From: Bolinopsis microptera
Lineage: Eukaryota > Ctenophora > Tentaculata > Lobata > Bolinopsidae
DNA: 64,000 nt
Direction of reading: 5' to 3'
NCBI RefSeq assembly: GCF_026151205.1
Contig: NC_087078.1
Span: 10,922,175 to 10,986,174, forward strand
The position numbers and the translations under genes are program-made. The notes under the pieces were generated by a model, which did no database searches, was not told the DNA's origin, and worked only from the letters and a program-made list of their open reading frames with translations. Shown here piece after piece: positions 12,170 to 23,705 of this stretch (positions are counted from its first letter, which is position 1; each line of letters starts with the position of its first letter).

Positions 12170-12555
12170 GTGAGTTTATTAATATTATGTTTAATAATAT
12201 TAATATTATGTTTAATATATGCAGGCATGTAAAGGAGAACTAATTGTTCAGTGTTCAACAGTGAATAGTGATACATTGTCACATAGAATTACAGACATAA
12301 CCTTACAAATTTATCTATGATACACTACCGAATACAGTTTCTTGTAATCTGGTAAAGTTTCGAGACTTAAAATGATACTGAAAATTAAGAGATAGCGAGA
12401 GAAGAGAAATACCCGGATTATTTACAATCGTAATTCAATCTTATACTTCTAGCAATAGGCATGTGATGAGGGTCGCACGTAATGAAGGAGCAGTGCCCCT
12501 TCACAAAAGTAGACCACACCGGACAGTAGTAAAGTATAATAATAATAATTGTAGT

Positions 12556-12773
<218 letters not shown>

Positions 12774-13124
12774 ATAGTTGTAGTATGGATTGTACCACGC
12801 TACCACATGGAGTTCAAATAGTAAATTTATATGGGGTGTACCACTGTAAATGTAGTAAACACTCAGTGCTATAGGTAGGAGTTTAGGTACTTCACTGGAA
12901 GGGTTCTGCCAACGTTGTTGTGACTTGTTATCCATGTGACGGGACAATTTGTGTGATAGCTGATTAGTTAGCTTTTTACTTAATTTCTTAACAATTGAGC
13001 ATCATTTTAGATGAGGCCGTGGCACAAATAATTCAATAAAACAGCCCGAAATCCTTACAGCTTACGTCCGTTTGAAAATTAGAACTGCAGAAGAGAGAAC
13101 GGTTCATAACTTTATTTCGAAGAA

Positions 13125-14943
13125 ATGATGGCGCCATTCAAAGAGAGTTCAAGTTCAACATTGAGACGTTGGCGTATTACTCGATTTAAAAACCTTGTGT
13201 TGGTTGCTCTTGTTTGCATTTTGATAGTCTGTTTGTGTCGGTCTCAGTTGCCATGGAATCATAAATTCGAGATCACACTATTCCCGGGATGCGAAGACAA
13301 GGAGCTAGGAGAATGCCAAGTGCGATCTGTTCTCGAAACAATCAGATACTATCAAAATTCAACTCCAAGACAGACAACCACCAATAAACGAAACCTGATG
13401 TTCATTAAAACTCACAAATGTGGCACATCCTCTTTAGTGAACACGTTCTATTTGATGGGAGTGAGAAGTAGACTGAACTTTGTTGTTCAGCAGAGTGACC
13501 ATCCGCATACACTAGCACTGAATATTGATCCAGCTAAAATGAGGTCGTTAGAAATTATGTTTCAAGTGTTCTTTACTATTTCTAAACTTTAACTCAATCT
13601 TATCCCAAAAACTTAATAAGTAAATTTATTATGTTGCCATCTTTGATTTTAACGTTTCAACGATTGGCTTAAATAAGAATTAGTAACTAAAGTCAACCTT
13701 TCAGACCACTGCTACCTCCGAGGCCGGGAACAGTTTACAACATACAGTGTCAACATGGCACTTTCCAACCAGATGCTGAACACACGATAATGCCCAAAGA
13801 AACCTCTTTTTACTCTACTATTGTCAGATCTCCAGTGTCCCAGTTTAAGTCTGCTTTTAGCTTTTTTGGTGGTGAGCGCAAAATGCGAAAGGTTTGTAAT
13901 CGTAGTAAAACTAATTATTTTCAGCCTACAATTTTTTTACTTGGGCAAACATCTGTTCTCCTTTGTATTTTTTCAGTTTATTTTTCCTCAGAGGTACGGC
14001 AAAGTCTCAATGGACGAACTGATTGGACATTATTTGGATCAACAGCCGGCTCCCACCGAGTATGATGCCCCACACTCTGTTTATTCAATCAACGGTATAG
14101 CTGCAGATTTGGGATGGTATGCTTTTTCTGAAAGGTTTGAGATTCATACTTTGATTTTACTTTCGACCATGGCCCGGCCTCTGTCGAATTTTTAAGTGGA
14201 TTTCAAATATTCTACATACATACCTGTGTAATAACTTAAGGGTAGAAATTTTGAGAAGAACCGGTTTTTATAAAAACAACAACAAGATTTTCTAGGTCTT
14301 AAACGAGTACGATAAAAACTTATTATTGTCACATATCTTCAGTATGGCGGGGTCAACACTTCAAGAGAAGATTAACGCCTTTATAGAACATCTGGACCAA
14401 GAGATGGACTTTGTTATGATAACCGACAGAATGAACGAAAGTCTTATCCTTCTTAAAGAATATCTTGGCTGGAATATGACTGACATTGTGTATCTAAATC
14501 GTATGGTCAGCTCCAAACCAAAAGTAACAATGTCAGAGGAAACTAAAGCCAGAATATTGAAATATCAAGTTATAGATGTTCAAATATTTGATCATTTTAA
14601 TAAAACATTCGAGCTGCACCTCGATAGGGTAGGCAGAGAAAAAGTAGCATCACAAGTCAAAAAGTTTGAAGAAATGAGGGAATCTTTTGAAAACAAATGT
14701 TTTAATAAAAACATGACCGTGAAAGGTCCCTATGGTTCGGTATCATGGGAGATCACAGACTACGGTAGAAATACAAATTTAGCCTGCACATTTCTGCAGA
14801 CCCGAGATATAAAATTAACAAATGTCGTTACACAGCTTCAGCTTACCCAAGATTATACCGTCCCTATCGACCAGCCTCTCGTGATGCGAGATATGGTTTC
14901 TAAAATCCAACGGGACTATGATAATAATGAGGATCCAGTGTGA
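13125..14943 (+). CDS. Galactose-3-O-sulfotransferase-like Golgi enzyme, four exons
   Basis: Exons are 13125-13543, 13705-13891, 13977-14134 and 14343-14943. All junctions are GT–AG and keep frame, giving 454 residues. The protein is a type II membrane protein: basic N-terminus, helix at about 24-38, then a lumenal domain. The 5'-phosphosulfate loop is FIKTHKCGTSS (about 93-103). The 3'-phosphate-binding block is STIVRSPVSQFKSAF in exon 2. Gal3ST enzymes move sulfate from PAPS to the 3-OH of galactose on glycolipids and glycans in the Golgi, and length and motif order fit that family (usually 400-490 residues). Exon 4 encodes the C-terminal half, with AGSTLQEKI and several N-glycosylation sites. 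The acceptor sugar cannot be inferred. An alternative first exon lies at 11745. Confidence 0.8.
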
Positions 14944-17900
14944 CACACAGTGTGATCAACAAGTAATCCTTTCGCATTTGATTGCGATGGTTTCATGTAA
15001 ATTTGTTGAGAAAAGGGAAAATATTTTTGGTATTAAGATTGTCAAACGTGATTATTTATTTTATAATGTATTTCACATTATCATTGTTATTTGTTATGTT
15101 GTTTTAAATTGAATGTCATGTTTCAACAAAAATTGGTAACTTTCGACGATATTGATAGCTCAAGTTTCATTGTTTCGTACAATCTAAACAAAAATGAAAT
15201 GTCCTGTAAGTGTAAAGAACTATATCAGGGCCGCCGAAAGCTTAAAAGCTCGAAATTGTAAAAGAATTAAACTCAAGCCTCGTATCGGAATCTAGAGGCC
15301 AACGTTCAACGTCAGTGCTATTCATTTATAACATTCATAATTTCACAGTCCTTGAAATTCAAGAAACTGATAACAAGTTTTACCGTTGAAATATAAACCA
15401 TCTGCTTGTTTTGAAGTCCTTATCTCAAGCAAAGGAGGAAGATAGATAAGGATTATAGGTGTATAACATGGTGTATTATTACAGTGTTATACAACAAATC
15501 TGTCAGCAAGCACATTATATACTCTGCATTAAACTTAGCCGAGCTTATTTTGTCACGTTCTATTTTTTGTAGCACGTATAACCTTTGTTCTTTTATTTTT
15601 AAGCTACTCAGTTGTAGTAGTCGGTGACATATTTACTTAGCTATTTTCTTATAGTTTCGTTTTTTTGTGTTTTTATGCCGTTGCCGGGGAGTTTCGACCT
15701 CTTTTACATCGATTTTAAAAATGATTCATGGAATGGAACTAGTAGAGCTTGATAAATAGAATATCATATTTCTAGTCCGAAAGGGGTGCCTTTTAAATTA
15801 TAACATCAACGAAAGCGCGGCCAACATTATGCGCTTATAAACTTTGTAAAAAGGGCAGCATAGACGGTAGACCTCAACGTTAATACAATCCCATCTATTT
15901 CTAATTACAGTCAAAAATATGAAATAATAAATCACCGATTGCTGTCAGCTACAGATAAGATTGAAATTAAACAGTGAAAATATAAAATTTAATTACCATG
16001 ACACCAGATCTTACGTTAAGATCTATCCAGAAGCAACATGTAACTGTAAGTGAGATGAGCGCGGAATCGTATAACTATATTATAGAGAACAAAAGTGGGT
16101 TAATCTTAGCAAATGAATAACTCATCAAGCTGGAACGTAATCCATGACCATGCTCCATAATGAAAATTTTAAAATCTAGTCACTTTAGTCACGATTAGAT
16201 GTATTAGAGTTTTATGTATGTGTAGTTATACTTATACAGTCACTTATACTTATATAGTTAGATGATATGATAGTTTGCAGGGATTTGAGCTTCTACACAC
16301 AATGTGTTGGAATCTGATGTTATAAAGTTACAGTATTGAATACTCTGCCTCCAATATACTCACGCCCACTGCCCACTGCCCAACTAGCCCAACTCATCTG
16401 CAATCTGTGATCTATCATCTTGACGATCTAAATCTAATCGCACAAATTTCTATGAGGGTTATAATGTTATTCAAGATTTATACATCTTGTATTGTCAGGA
16501 AACTCAGTGTTAACTCAGACATTAACCTTGTAAGTTATTTATTGTGTTAAACTCCTGTATGAGTATGACTATGAAGGAATACAAGAAAGTGCAAAAATTC
16601 AACAAAACTTAATGTACACATTGCACAATTATGACAATGTGTAATGTAACATTATGCATGAAAACAGAAGTGTATGATTGCTTACATTTAGTGTGTACAC
16701 AATTTTTAATAGTGATAGTGATACACCAACGCGTGTATTTCTCACGCGATAGCGCGCTAGCTGCTATGTTGAATGTACATATGTAGGTACATTTTGACTC
16801 TTGAGCCAATACACGTACACGTGCGTGCGCGCGCTGTCCCTTACATTGAGATATTTCAGTGATCGCATGAACTGTTCAGCTTTGGTTTGTGGTTTTTCCT
16901 TAAATTTATATTACAGTCTGGCGTTTCTACTTCCTTCACTATTACATCCTTTTTACTGCTCCCTGTTTCTGCCCTGCTTTGTAAATTGTGATGGTTTTCC
17001 GTTTCCCGTTATCAGTTAAACAACCTGTAGATTTTTCATTTTACAATTACATACGGTTAAATGTCGAATTTCAGACCTGCAAACTCCGGACCAAATAAAA
17101 GTTGAACCAGAAAAGTTTCGGGTTTTTCCGAAAAGTGCCGAAGCTTTGATGGTAAAATTACTGGGGTGCCATTATAAAATGCAATTTTTCGAAAATCATG
17201 CCGCATGTCCAGACTCCAGATCTTTGATGTTAGTGTAACGCTATTAAAGTGGACAAGTGGTATGCATTATTTAACTTCGTTACACTGGCTGCTGAAAAGT
17301 CAACCTCTCTGAGCAGTGGACGAGAAACAACCTGAACCAATTTAAGTTACATTCTCGAATTTTAATTCTGAAATCTGAATGTTAAACGTCCAAATCGATG
17401 ATCAATTCCGACATAATTACAGTCCTGCCTAACACATTAAATATTATCGTACACAATTTAAGCGTTTTATTGACTTTGTGGGCAATTTGCGCACAATATC
17501 ACGTGATTTGTTGTTTCCTAGATTATTCATCTCATACCACCTATACTAGCTCCTTACATTACCAGACCTTTTTAATACCGGACTTTTTGAACTTGGTAAA
17601 ATGTTATTTTTAACGGATCCTATCTTATCTGATCCGCCGAGGTGTTCACCAAATCTGGAAGTTTGGTGAGAATATCGCGAGATCTTGGTAAGCACCTCAC
17701 ATCTGCTGCTGTTCTAGGGTATTTATCATTCGGTCAGTTTGTTCTAATACTTAACTGTGTCACCTATGTATCAAATTGGCAATTTCAGATCGGGACATTG
17801 ATAGCAACTTATACATTAGACGTACACAGTCTATATGAGTATATGCTTGCATAATATGAAATCTGAATGGTAATTGTTGGGGTGGGTCATCTCAGTGTAT

Positions 17901-18240
17901 CATGTACATTTTGTAGCAGTTTCATTAGAGTTTCAGTGAACTGACGATCATTTTCTCATCAAACGTTCCTTTGAGACGTTTTACTTCCGATTGGTAGTTG
18001 ATATAATCGAGAATTGGTAACCTATGATCCTGATCATACATTTTGTTGTATAAATCTCGCTGAAGATGCACAATACCAGCTGTTCCCTGGCCCTCATCTC
18101 AAATCACAATTTTCCAATTTGTCAGTAATAAAGCTCACCTCTCACATTGTGCATGGGCTCCCTAATTACCGTATACTCCACTGAATAATGTATGTGTATC
18201 TACACTGAGTACATATATAGCTGAATGAATGTACAGGAAG
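14944..18240. other. Gene-poor intergenic DNA
   Basis: The 3' flank of the sulfotransferase gene is followed by AT-rich sequence. I see no exon with both splice sites and family resemblance. Short open stretches (for example at 16801-17019 and 17642-17854) have biased, low-complexity translations and no neighbours to support them. Confidence 0.4.
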
Positions 18241-18340
18241 TGCGGAGGTCAGTGTTGCTTGCGGAGGTCTGCCCCGTGTCATGAGTATTGCTTGCGGAGG
18301 TCTGAGTACTGCTTGTAGCTACCGAGCTGCTGCCCCAGAG
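18240..18340. repeat. Short degenerate direct repeats
   Basis: The phrase TTGCTTGCGGAGGTCTG and close variants occur about three times between 18240 and 18320. Confidence 0.6.
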
Positions 18341-18850
18341 AGAGATTAGCCATTATCCCAAACGGAGGGAGCTGCTTACAAATACATCACCTCACTCCTT
18401 TTATTAATTGCCCCGCTGTCGTGATAGAGCCGATTGCCTTTTTTGGTTTCTTCGTCGCCATATTTTGCGACTGACAGTTATACTTGATCTTCCTGTGTCG
18501 ATGTACCTACCTATTTCAGTCTTTTAAGTGTATTGAGAATTCGTGTAGTCTTGTATTCTTGTATTCTTGTTGCAGTGTTCTTGTTGCAGTATTCTTGTTC
18601 AAGTATTTATTCCTGTTGTTGTTCTTTGAATGTCGTTAAGGATATTATGTTAATTTTGTGTTAAACTAAAGAGACCAGACAACGGTGGTATCTCGTATTT
18701 CTCATATTTTAATTATCAAGCGAATCAAACATATCGCACACTGTGTATCGGTACCAAACTGTAGCCAAATATAACTCATTCCGAATAAAATATAACCTCT
18801 TGACCATGATAAGACCATAAGCTGAGTGATGAAATTTTTGCTGAGATTAA

Positions 18851-19160
18851 CCACCGCACCGGTGACATGGTGGCTGGTGTCTCCACTGCACCGGAGACCT
18901 GGTGTCTCCACTGCACCGGTGACCTGGTGTCTCCACCGCACCGGTGACCTGGTGTCTCCACCGCACCGGTGACCTGGTGTCTCCACCGCACCGGTGACCT
19001 GGTGTCTCCACCGCACCGGTGACCTGGTGTCTCAACCGCACCGGTGACCTGGTGTCTCCACCGCACCGGTGACCTGGTGTCTCCACCGCACCGGTGACCT
19101 GGTGTCTCCACCGCACCGGTGACCTGGTGTCTCCACCGCACCGGTGACCTGGTGTCTCCA
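18851..19160. repeat. 25-bp minisatellite
   Basis: About twelve copies of a 25-bp unit (core GCACCGGTGACCTGGTGTCT) occur, each containing the palindrome CACCGGTG. Because 25 is not a multiple of three and the unit has no stops on the minus strand, three minus-strand frames are open. They are artefacts of the repeat. Confidence 0.95.
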
Positions 19161-19563
19161 CTGACTTACTGACTTGTGGTGACCACAGAAAGTAAGCGAA
19201 ATAGTAATTAATAGTAATTCTCGTGAAGTTCCGCAGTATGTGCCATGATTGGTAAAGTAATCAATTTTCTAAATTTTACCAGATAACAGACCCCTCTAAA
19301 GATAATGGATAGTAATAAATAATTACTTATCAACCAATGAACTCTGCATTATCAGTATACTGCAACCTAAGTCAGGTAAAGTACCTAATCTTAATTACAT
19401 TTAATTAGATTGATATTCTAGATATCCAATTAAAATTAATGTCGTCCTGCTCAATACTATTTAAAACTTGGTGAATTTGATAAACCGTTAGTGTCTTTGA
19501 CCTTAACGTTTCTTGTTGTTGCTCTTGCTTTTTGTGGTGTGATTGAGGGATTGTACAGCTATC

Positions 19564-20640
19564 ATGGAACGAGTTGTATCTAAGAACTTGTTTAACTTCC
19601 CTCTCAAAGGGATCGCAGAGGGCCAAGTCGCTGAAATCGACGCTCAAATCAAGCAAATACAGAGCTCTGGACCCCCAGCTGAAATAGGACGGAAGATACA
19701 GGAGCTCTCCCTTAAAGATGACGATGAGTCTCTGAATCAACTCCTTGCAATGATCAGGGCAAACAACGCAGGAATGTCAATGATGGTAAAGATGGTTCCA
19801 CCATTCCAGGAGGCAGCCAAGCAGATTTCCGTAACTCAATTTAAAGTTCCAACCTCTCACGATGGAAATTTTGACGTTCTGGTCGAAGTGTACACCCCTC
19901 AAACCTTGGTAGGAAAAACAAACAATGCTGCCTACATCTTTGCGCATGGGGGAGGATGTGTGTCAGGTACAGCAAACAGCAGCAAACCCTTCCTGGACTT
20001 CATAGCATTATCCTCCAATGTGGTGGTGTTTAACGTGGACTACAGGCTAGCTCCGGAGACAAAATGTCCCAACAACGTCAAGGACTTCTACGAAGCTGTA
20101 AAATATGTCTGTCACAACGCACAGCAAGTGAATGTGGACCCCAAGAAGATCTGTATTGGTGGAGAGAGCGGCGGAGGGTATGTGTGTCTGGGGGCGTGTG
20201 TCCTGCTGGCTCAAAACAACGAGTCTCACCTTATTAAGCTGGCCCTACCAAGTATAGCCATGGTGGATGACTACTGCTTTTCTGATCCCGCAGCAATGAT
20301 GCTGGAAGAGAGAAACAACCACATGGTAATGCGACGAGTCTGGCAGATGATCGCTGCTGACATCACCCAACAAGCTGAAGATCCTCTTCTTTACCCAGGC
20401 AAAGCTAGCGATGAGGTGCTTGCTAAGTTCCCTCCGACTATCATTATCGAGGGAGAGTTTGACATGTTCTTCACGTCCTCCGCCAGGCTAGCCACACGGT
20501 TGAGAAGAGCTGGGCGGCTCTTGGAGTTTGTGGTACTTCCTGGAGTCACTCACGCTGTTTGTCTGTTTCCTGTTTTCAGGATGAGCGAGATGTTTAATGG
20601 AACTATCAAGCAAGCTCTACAGGAATATTTACACGAGTAA
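19564..20640 (+). CDS. HSL-type alpha/beta hydrolase (carboxylesterase/lipase-like), intronless
   Basis: The first ATG of the open frame is at 19564, giving 358 residues in one exon. The oxyanion motif HGGG is at 128-131, the nucleophile elbow GESGG at 200-204 (Ser202), and YRLAPE lies between them. EGEFD supplies the acid (Asp300) and GVTH the His (His330). This is a complete Ser-Asp-His triad in the order of the hormone-sensitive-lipase family (Abhydrolase_3), which hydrolyses short acyl or aryl esters. There is no signal peptide or membrane helix, so it is probably cytosolic. The N-terminal ~90 residues form a helical cap unlike the arylacetamide deacetylases. The natural substrate is unknown. 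The lack of introns, with introns in its neighbours, could reflect retroposition or transfer, but no poly-A tract or flanking repeat supports this. Confidence 0.85.
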   Translation: MERVVSKNLFNFPLKGIAEGQVAEIDAQIKQIQSSGPPAEIGRKIQELSLKDDDESLNQLLAMIRANNAGMSMMVKMVPPFQEAAKQISVTQFKVPTSHDGNFDVLVEVYTPQTLVGKTNNAAYIFAHGGGCVSGTANSSKPFLDFIALSSNVVVFNVDYRLAPETKCPNNVKDFYEAVKYVCHNAQQVNVDPKKICIGGESGGGYVCLGACVLLAQNNESHLIKLALPSIAMVDDYCFSDPAAMMLEERNNHMVMRRVWQMIAADITQQAEDPLLYPGKASDEVLAKFPPTIIIEGEFDMFFTSSARLATRLRRAGRLLEFVVLPGVTHAVCLFPVFRMSEMFNGTIKQALQEYLHE

Positions 20641-20809
20641 GACTGCGGTATCTGGATAGATAATGATTCTGTATTTTTGGTCCAGTTCTCTTTACGTATT
20701 ATAGAACGTTTTATTTTGAGGCTTTAAAGGTAGATTTGAAAAGTGAACATTTCAGTTTTAAAGGTATCTTGACACACAGGTGCAGACTGCAGTCTGGCTT
20801 TTGTTGGGG

Positions 20810-23705
20810 TACAGGTCGGGTACATAGTCGGATACAGGTCGGATACAGGTCGGGTACAGGTCGGGTACATGGTCGGATACAGGTCGGGTACAGGTCGGGT
20901 ACAGGTCGGATACATGTCGGATACAGGTCGGGTACCCGGTACAGGTCGGGTACAGGTCGGGTACAGGTCGGGTACATGTCGGGTACATGGTCGGGTACGT
21001 GGTCGGGTACAGGTCGGGTACAGGTCGGGTACAGGTCGGGTACATGGTCGGGTACAGGTCGGGTACAGGTCGGGTACAGGTCGGGTACATGGTCGGATAC
21101 ATGGTCGGGTACAGGTCGGGTACAGGTCGGGTACACCGGTACAGGTTGGGTACAGGTTGGGTACATGGTCGGGTACATGGTCGAATAGAGGTCGGGTACA
21201 GGTCGGGTACAGGTCGGATACAGGTCGGGTACAGGTCGGGAACAGGTCGGATACAGGTCGGGTACAGGTCGGGTACTGGTCGGGTACAGGTCGGGTACAG
21301 GTCGGGTACAGGTCGGGTACAGGTCGGGTACAGGTCGGGTACAGGTCGGGTACAGGTCGGGTACAGGTCGGGTACAGGTCGGATACAGGTCGGGTACATA
21401 GTCGGGTACAGGTCGAATACAGGTCGGGTACAGGTCGGATAGAGGTCGGATACAGGTTGGGTACAGGTCGGGTACAGGTCGGATAGAGGTCGGGTACAGG
21501 TCGGGTACAGGTCGGATACAGGTCGGGTTCAGGTCGGGTACAGGTCGGGTACAGGTCGGGTACAGGTCGGATACAGGTCGGGTACTATACTGGTCGGGTA
21601 CAGGTCGGATACAGGTCGGATACATGGTCGGGTACAGGTCGGGTAAAGGTCGGGTATATGGTCGGGTACAGGTCGGGTACAGGTCGGATACAGGTCGGGT
21701 ACAGGTCGGGTTCAGGTCGGGTACAGGTCGGGTACAGGTCGGATACAGGTCGGGTACAGGTCGGTTACAGGTTGGGTACAGGTCGGGTACAGGTCGGGTA
21801 CAGGTCGGGTACAGGTCGGGTACAGGTCGGGTACAGGTCGGATACAGGTCGGGTACATAGTTGGGTACAGGTCGAATACAGGTCGGGTACAGGTCGGATA
21901 GAGGTCGGGTACAGGTCGGGTACAGGTCGGATACAGGTTGGGTACAGGTCGGGTACAGGTCGGATAGAGGTCGGGTACAGGTCGGGTGCAGGTCGGATAC
22001 AGGTCGGGTTCAGGTTAGGTACAGGTCGGGTACAGGTCGGGTACAGGTCGGATACAGGTCGGGTACAGGTCGGGTACAGGTCGGATACAGGTCGGATACA
22101 TGGTCGGGTACAGGTCGGGTACAGGTCGGGTACATGGTCGGGTACAGGTCGGGTACAGGTCGGATACAGGTCGGGTACAGGTCGGGTTCAGGTCGGGTAC
22201 ATGTACAGGTCGGATACAGGTCGGGTACAGGTCGGTTACAGGTTGGGTACAGGTTGGGTACATGGTTGGATAGAGGTCGGGTACAGGTCGGGTACAGGTC
22301 GGGTACAGGTCGGGTTCAGGTCGGGTACAGGTCGGGTACAGGTCGGGTACAGGTCGGGTACAGGTCGGATACAGGTCGGGTACAGGTCGGGTACAGGTCG
22401 GATACAGGTCGGATACAGGTCGGGTACAGGTCGGGTACAGGTCGGGTACATGGTCGGGTACAGGTCGGGTACAGGTCGGATACAGGTCGGGTACAGGTCG
22501 GGTTCAGGTCGGGTACAGGTCGGGTACAGGTCGGATACAGGTCGGGTACAGGTCGGTTACAGGTTGGGTACAGGTCGGGTACAGGTCGGGTACAGGTCGG
22601 GTACAGGTCGGATACAGGTCGGGTACAGGTCGGATACAGGTCGGGTACATAGTCGGGTACAGGTCGAATACAGGTCGGGTACAGGTCGGATAGAGGTCGG
22701 GTACAGGTCGGGTACAGGTCGGATACAGGTTGGGTACAGGTCGGGTACAGGTCGGATAGAGGTCGGGTACAGGTCGGGTGCAGGTCGGATACAGGTCGGG
22801 TTCAGGTTAGGTACAGGTCGGGTACAGGTCGGGTACAGGTCGGATACAGGTCGGGTACAGGTCGGGTACAGGTCGGATACAGGTCGGATACATGGTCGGG
22901 TACAGGTCGGGTACAGGTCGGGTACATGGTCGGGTACAGGTCGGGTACAGGTCGGATACAGGTCGGGTACAGGTCGGGTTCAGGTCGGGTACAGGTCGGA
23001 TACAGGTCGGGTACAGGTCGGTTACAGGTTGGGTACAGGTTGGGTACATGGTTGGATAGAGGTCGGGTACAGGTCGGGTACAGGTCGGGTACAGGTCGGG
23101 TACATGGTCGGGTACAGGTCGGGTACAGCTCGGATACAGGTCGGGTACAGGTCGGGTACAGGTCGGGTACATGGTCGGGTACATGGTCGGATACATGGTC
23201 GGGTACAGGTCGGGTACAGGTCGGATACAGGTCGGGTTCAGGTCGGGTACAGGTCGGATACATGGTCGGGTACAGGTCGGGTACAGGTCGGATACAGGTC
23301 GGGTACATGGTCGGGTACAGGTCGGATAGAGGTTGGGTACAGGTCGGGTACAGGTCGGGTACAGGTCGGATACAGGTCGGGTACAGGTCGGGTACATGGT
23401 CGGATACATTTTGGGTACAGGTCGGGTACAGGTCGGGTACAGGTCGGGTACAGGTCGGGTACAGGTCGGATACAGGTCGGGTACATGGTCGGGTACAGGT
23501 CGGGTACATGGTCGGGTACAGGTCGGGTACAGGTCGGTTACAGGTCGGGTACAGGTCGGGTACAGGTTGGGTACATGGTCGGGTACATGGTCGGATACAT
23601 GTCGGGTACAGATCGGGTACAGGTCGGGTACAGGTCGGATACAGGTCGGGTACCCGGTACATGTCGGGTACATGTCGGGTACAGGTCGGGTACAGGTCGG
23701 GATGT
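20810..23705. repeat. 2.9 kb satellite of 11-bp units with higher-order structure
   Basis: The monomer is ACAGGTCGGGT with variants GGATAC, GGGTTC, GGTTGGGTAC and ATGGTCGGGTAC. The order of variants is itself repeated: the block around 21871 recurs at 22663, a shift of 792 bp (72 monomers). The array contains long open frames on both strands (up to about 2.1 kb), because the monomer lacks stops and its length is not a multiple of three. None is credible as a gene. Confidence 0.95.

Noticed and set aside
15113-18240. Possible exons between the sulfotransferase and the hydrolase
   Set aside because: Several 60-72 codon frames, but none combines splice sites, composition and family similarity.
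18702-19161. Three overlapping minus-strand frames over the 25-bp repeat
   Set aside because: Open only because the unit has no stop codon on that strand. The translations are repeats of the unit.
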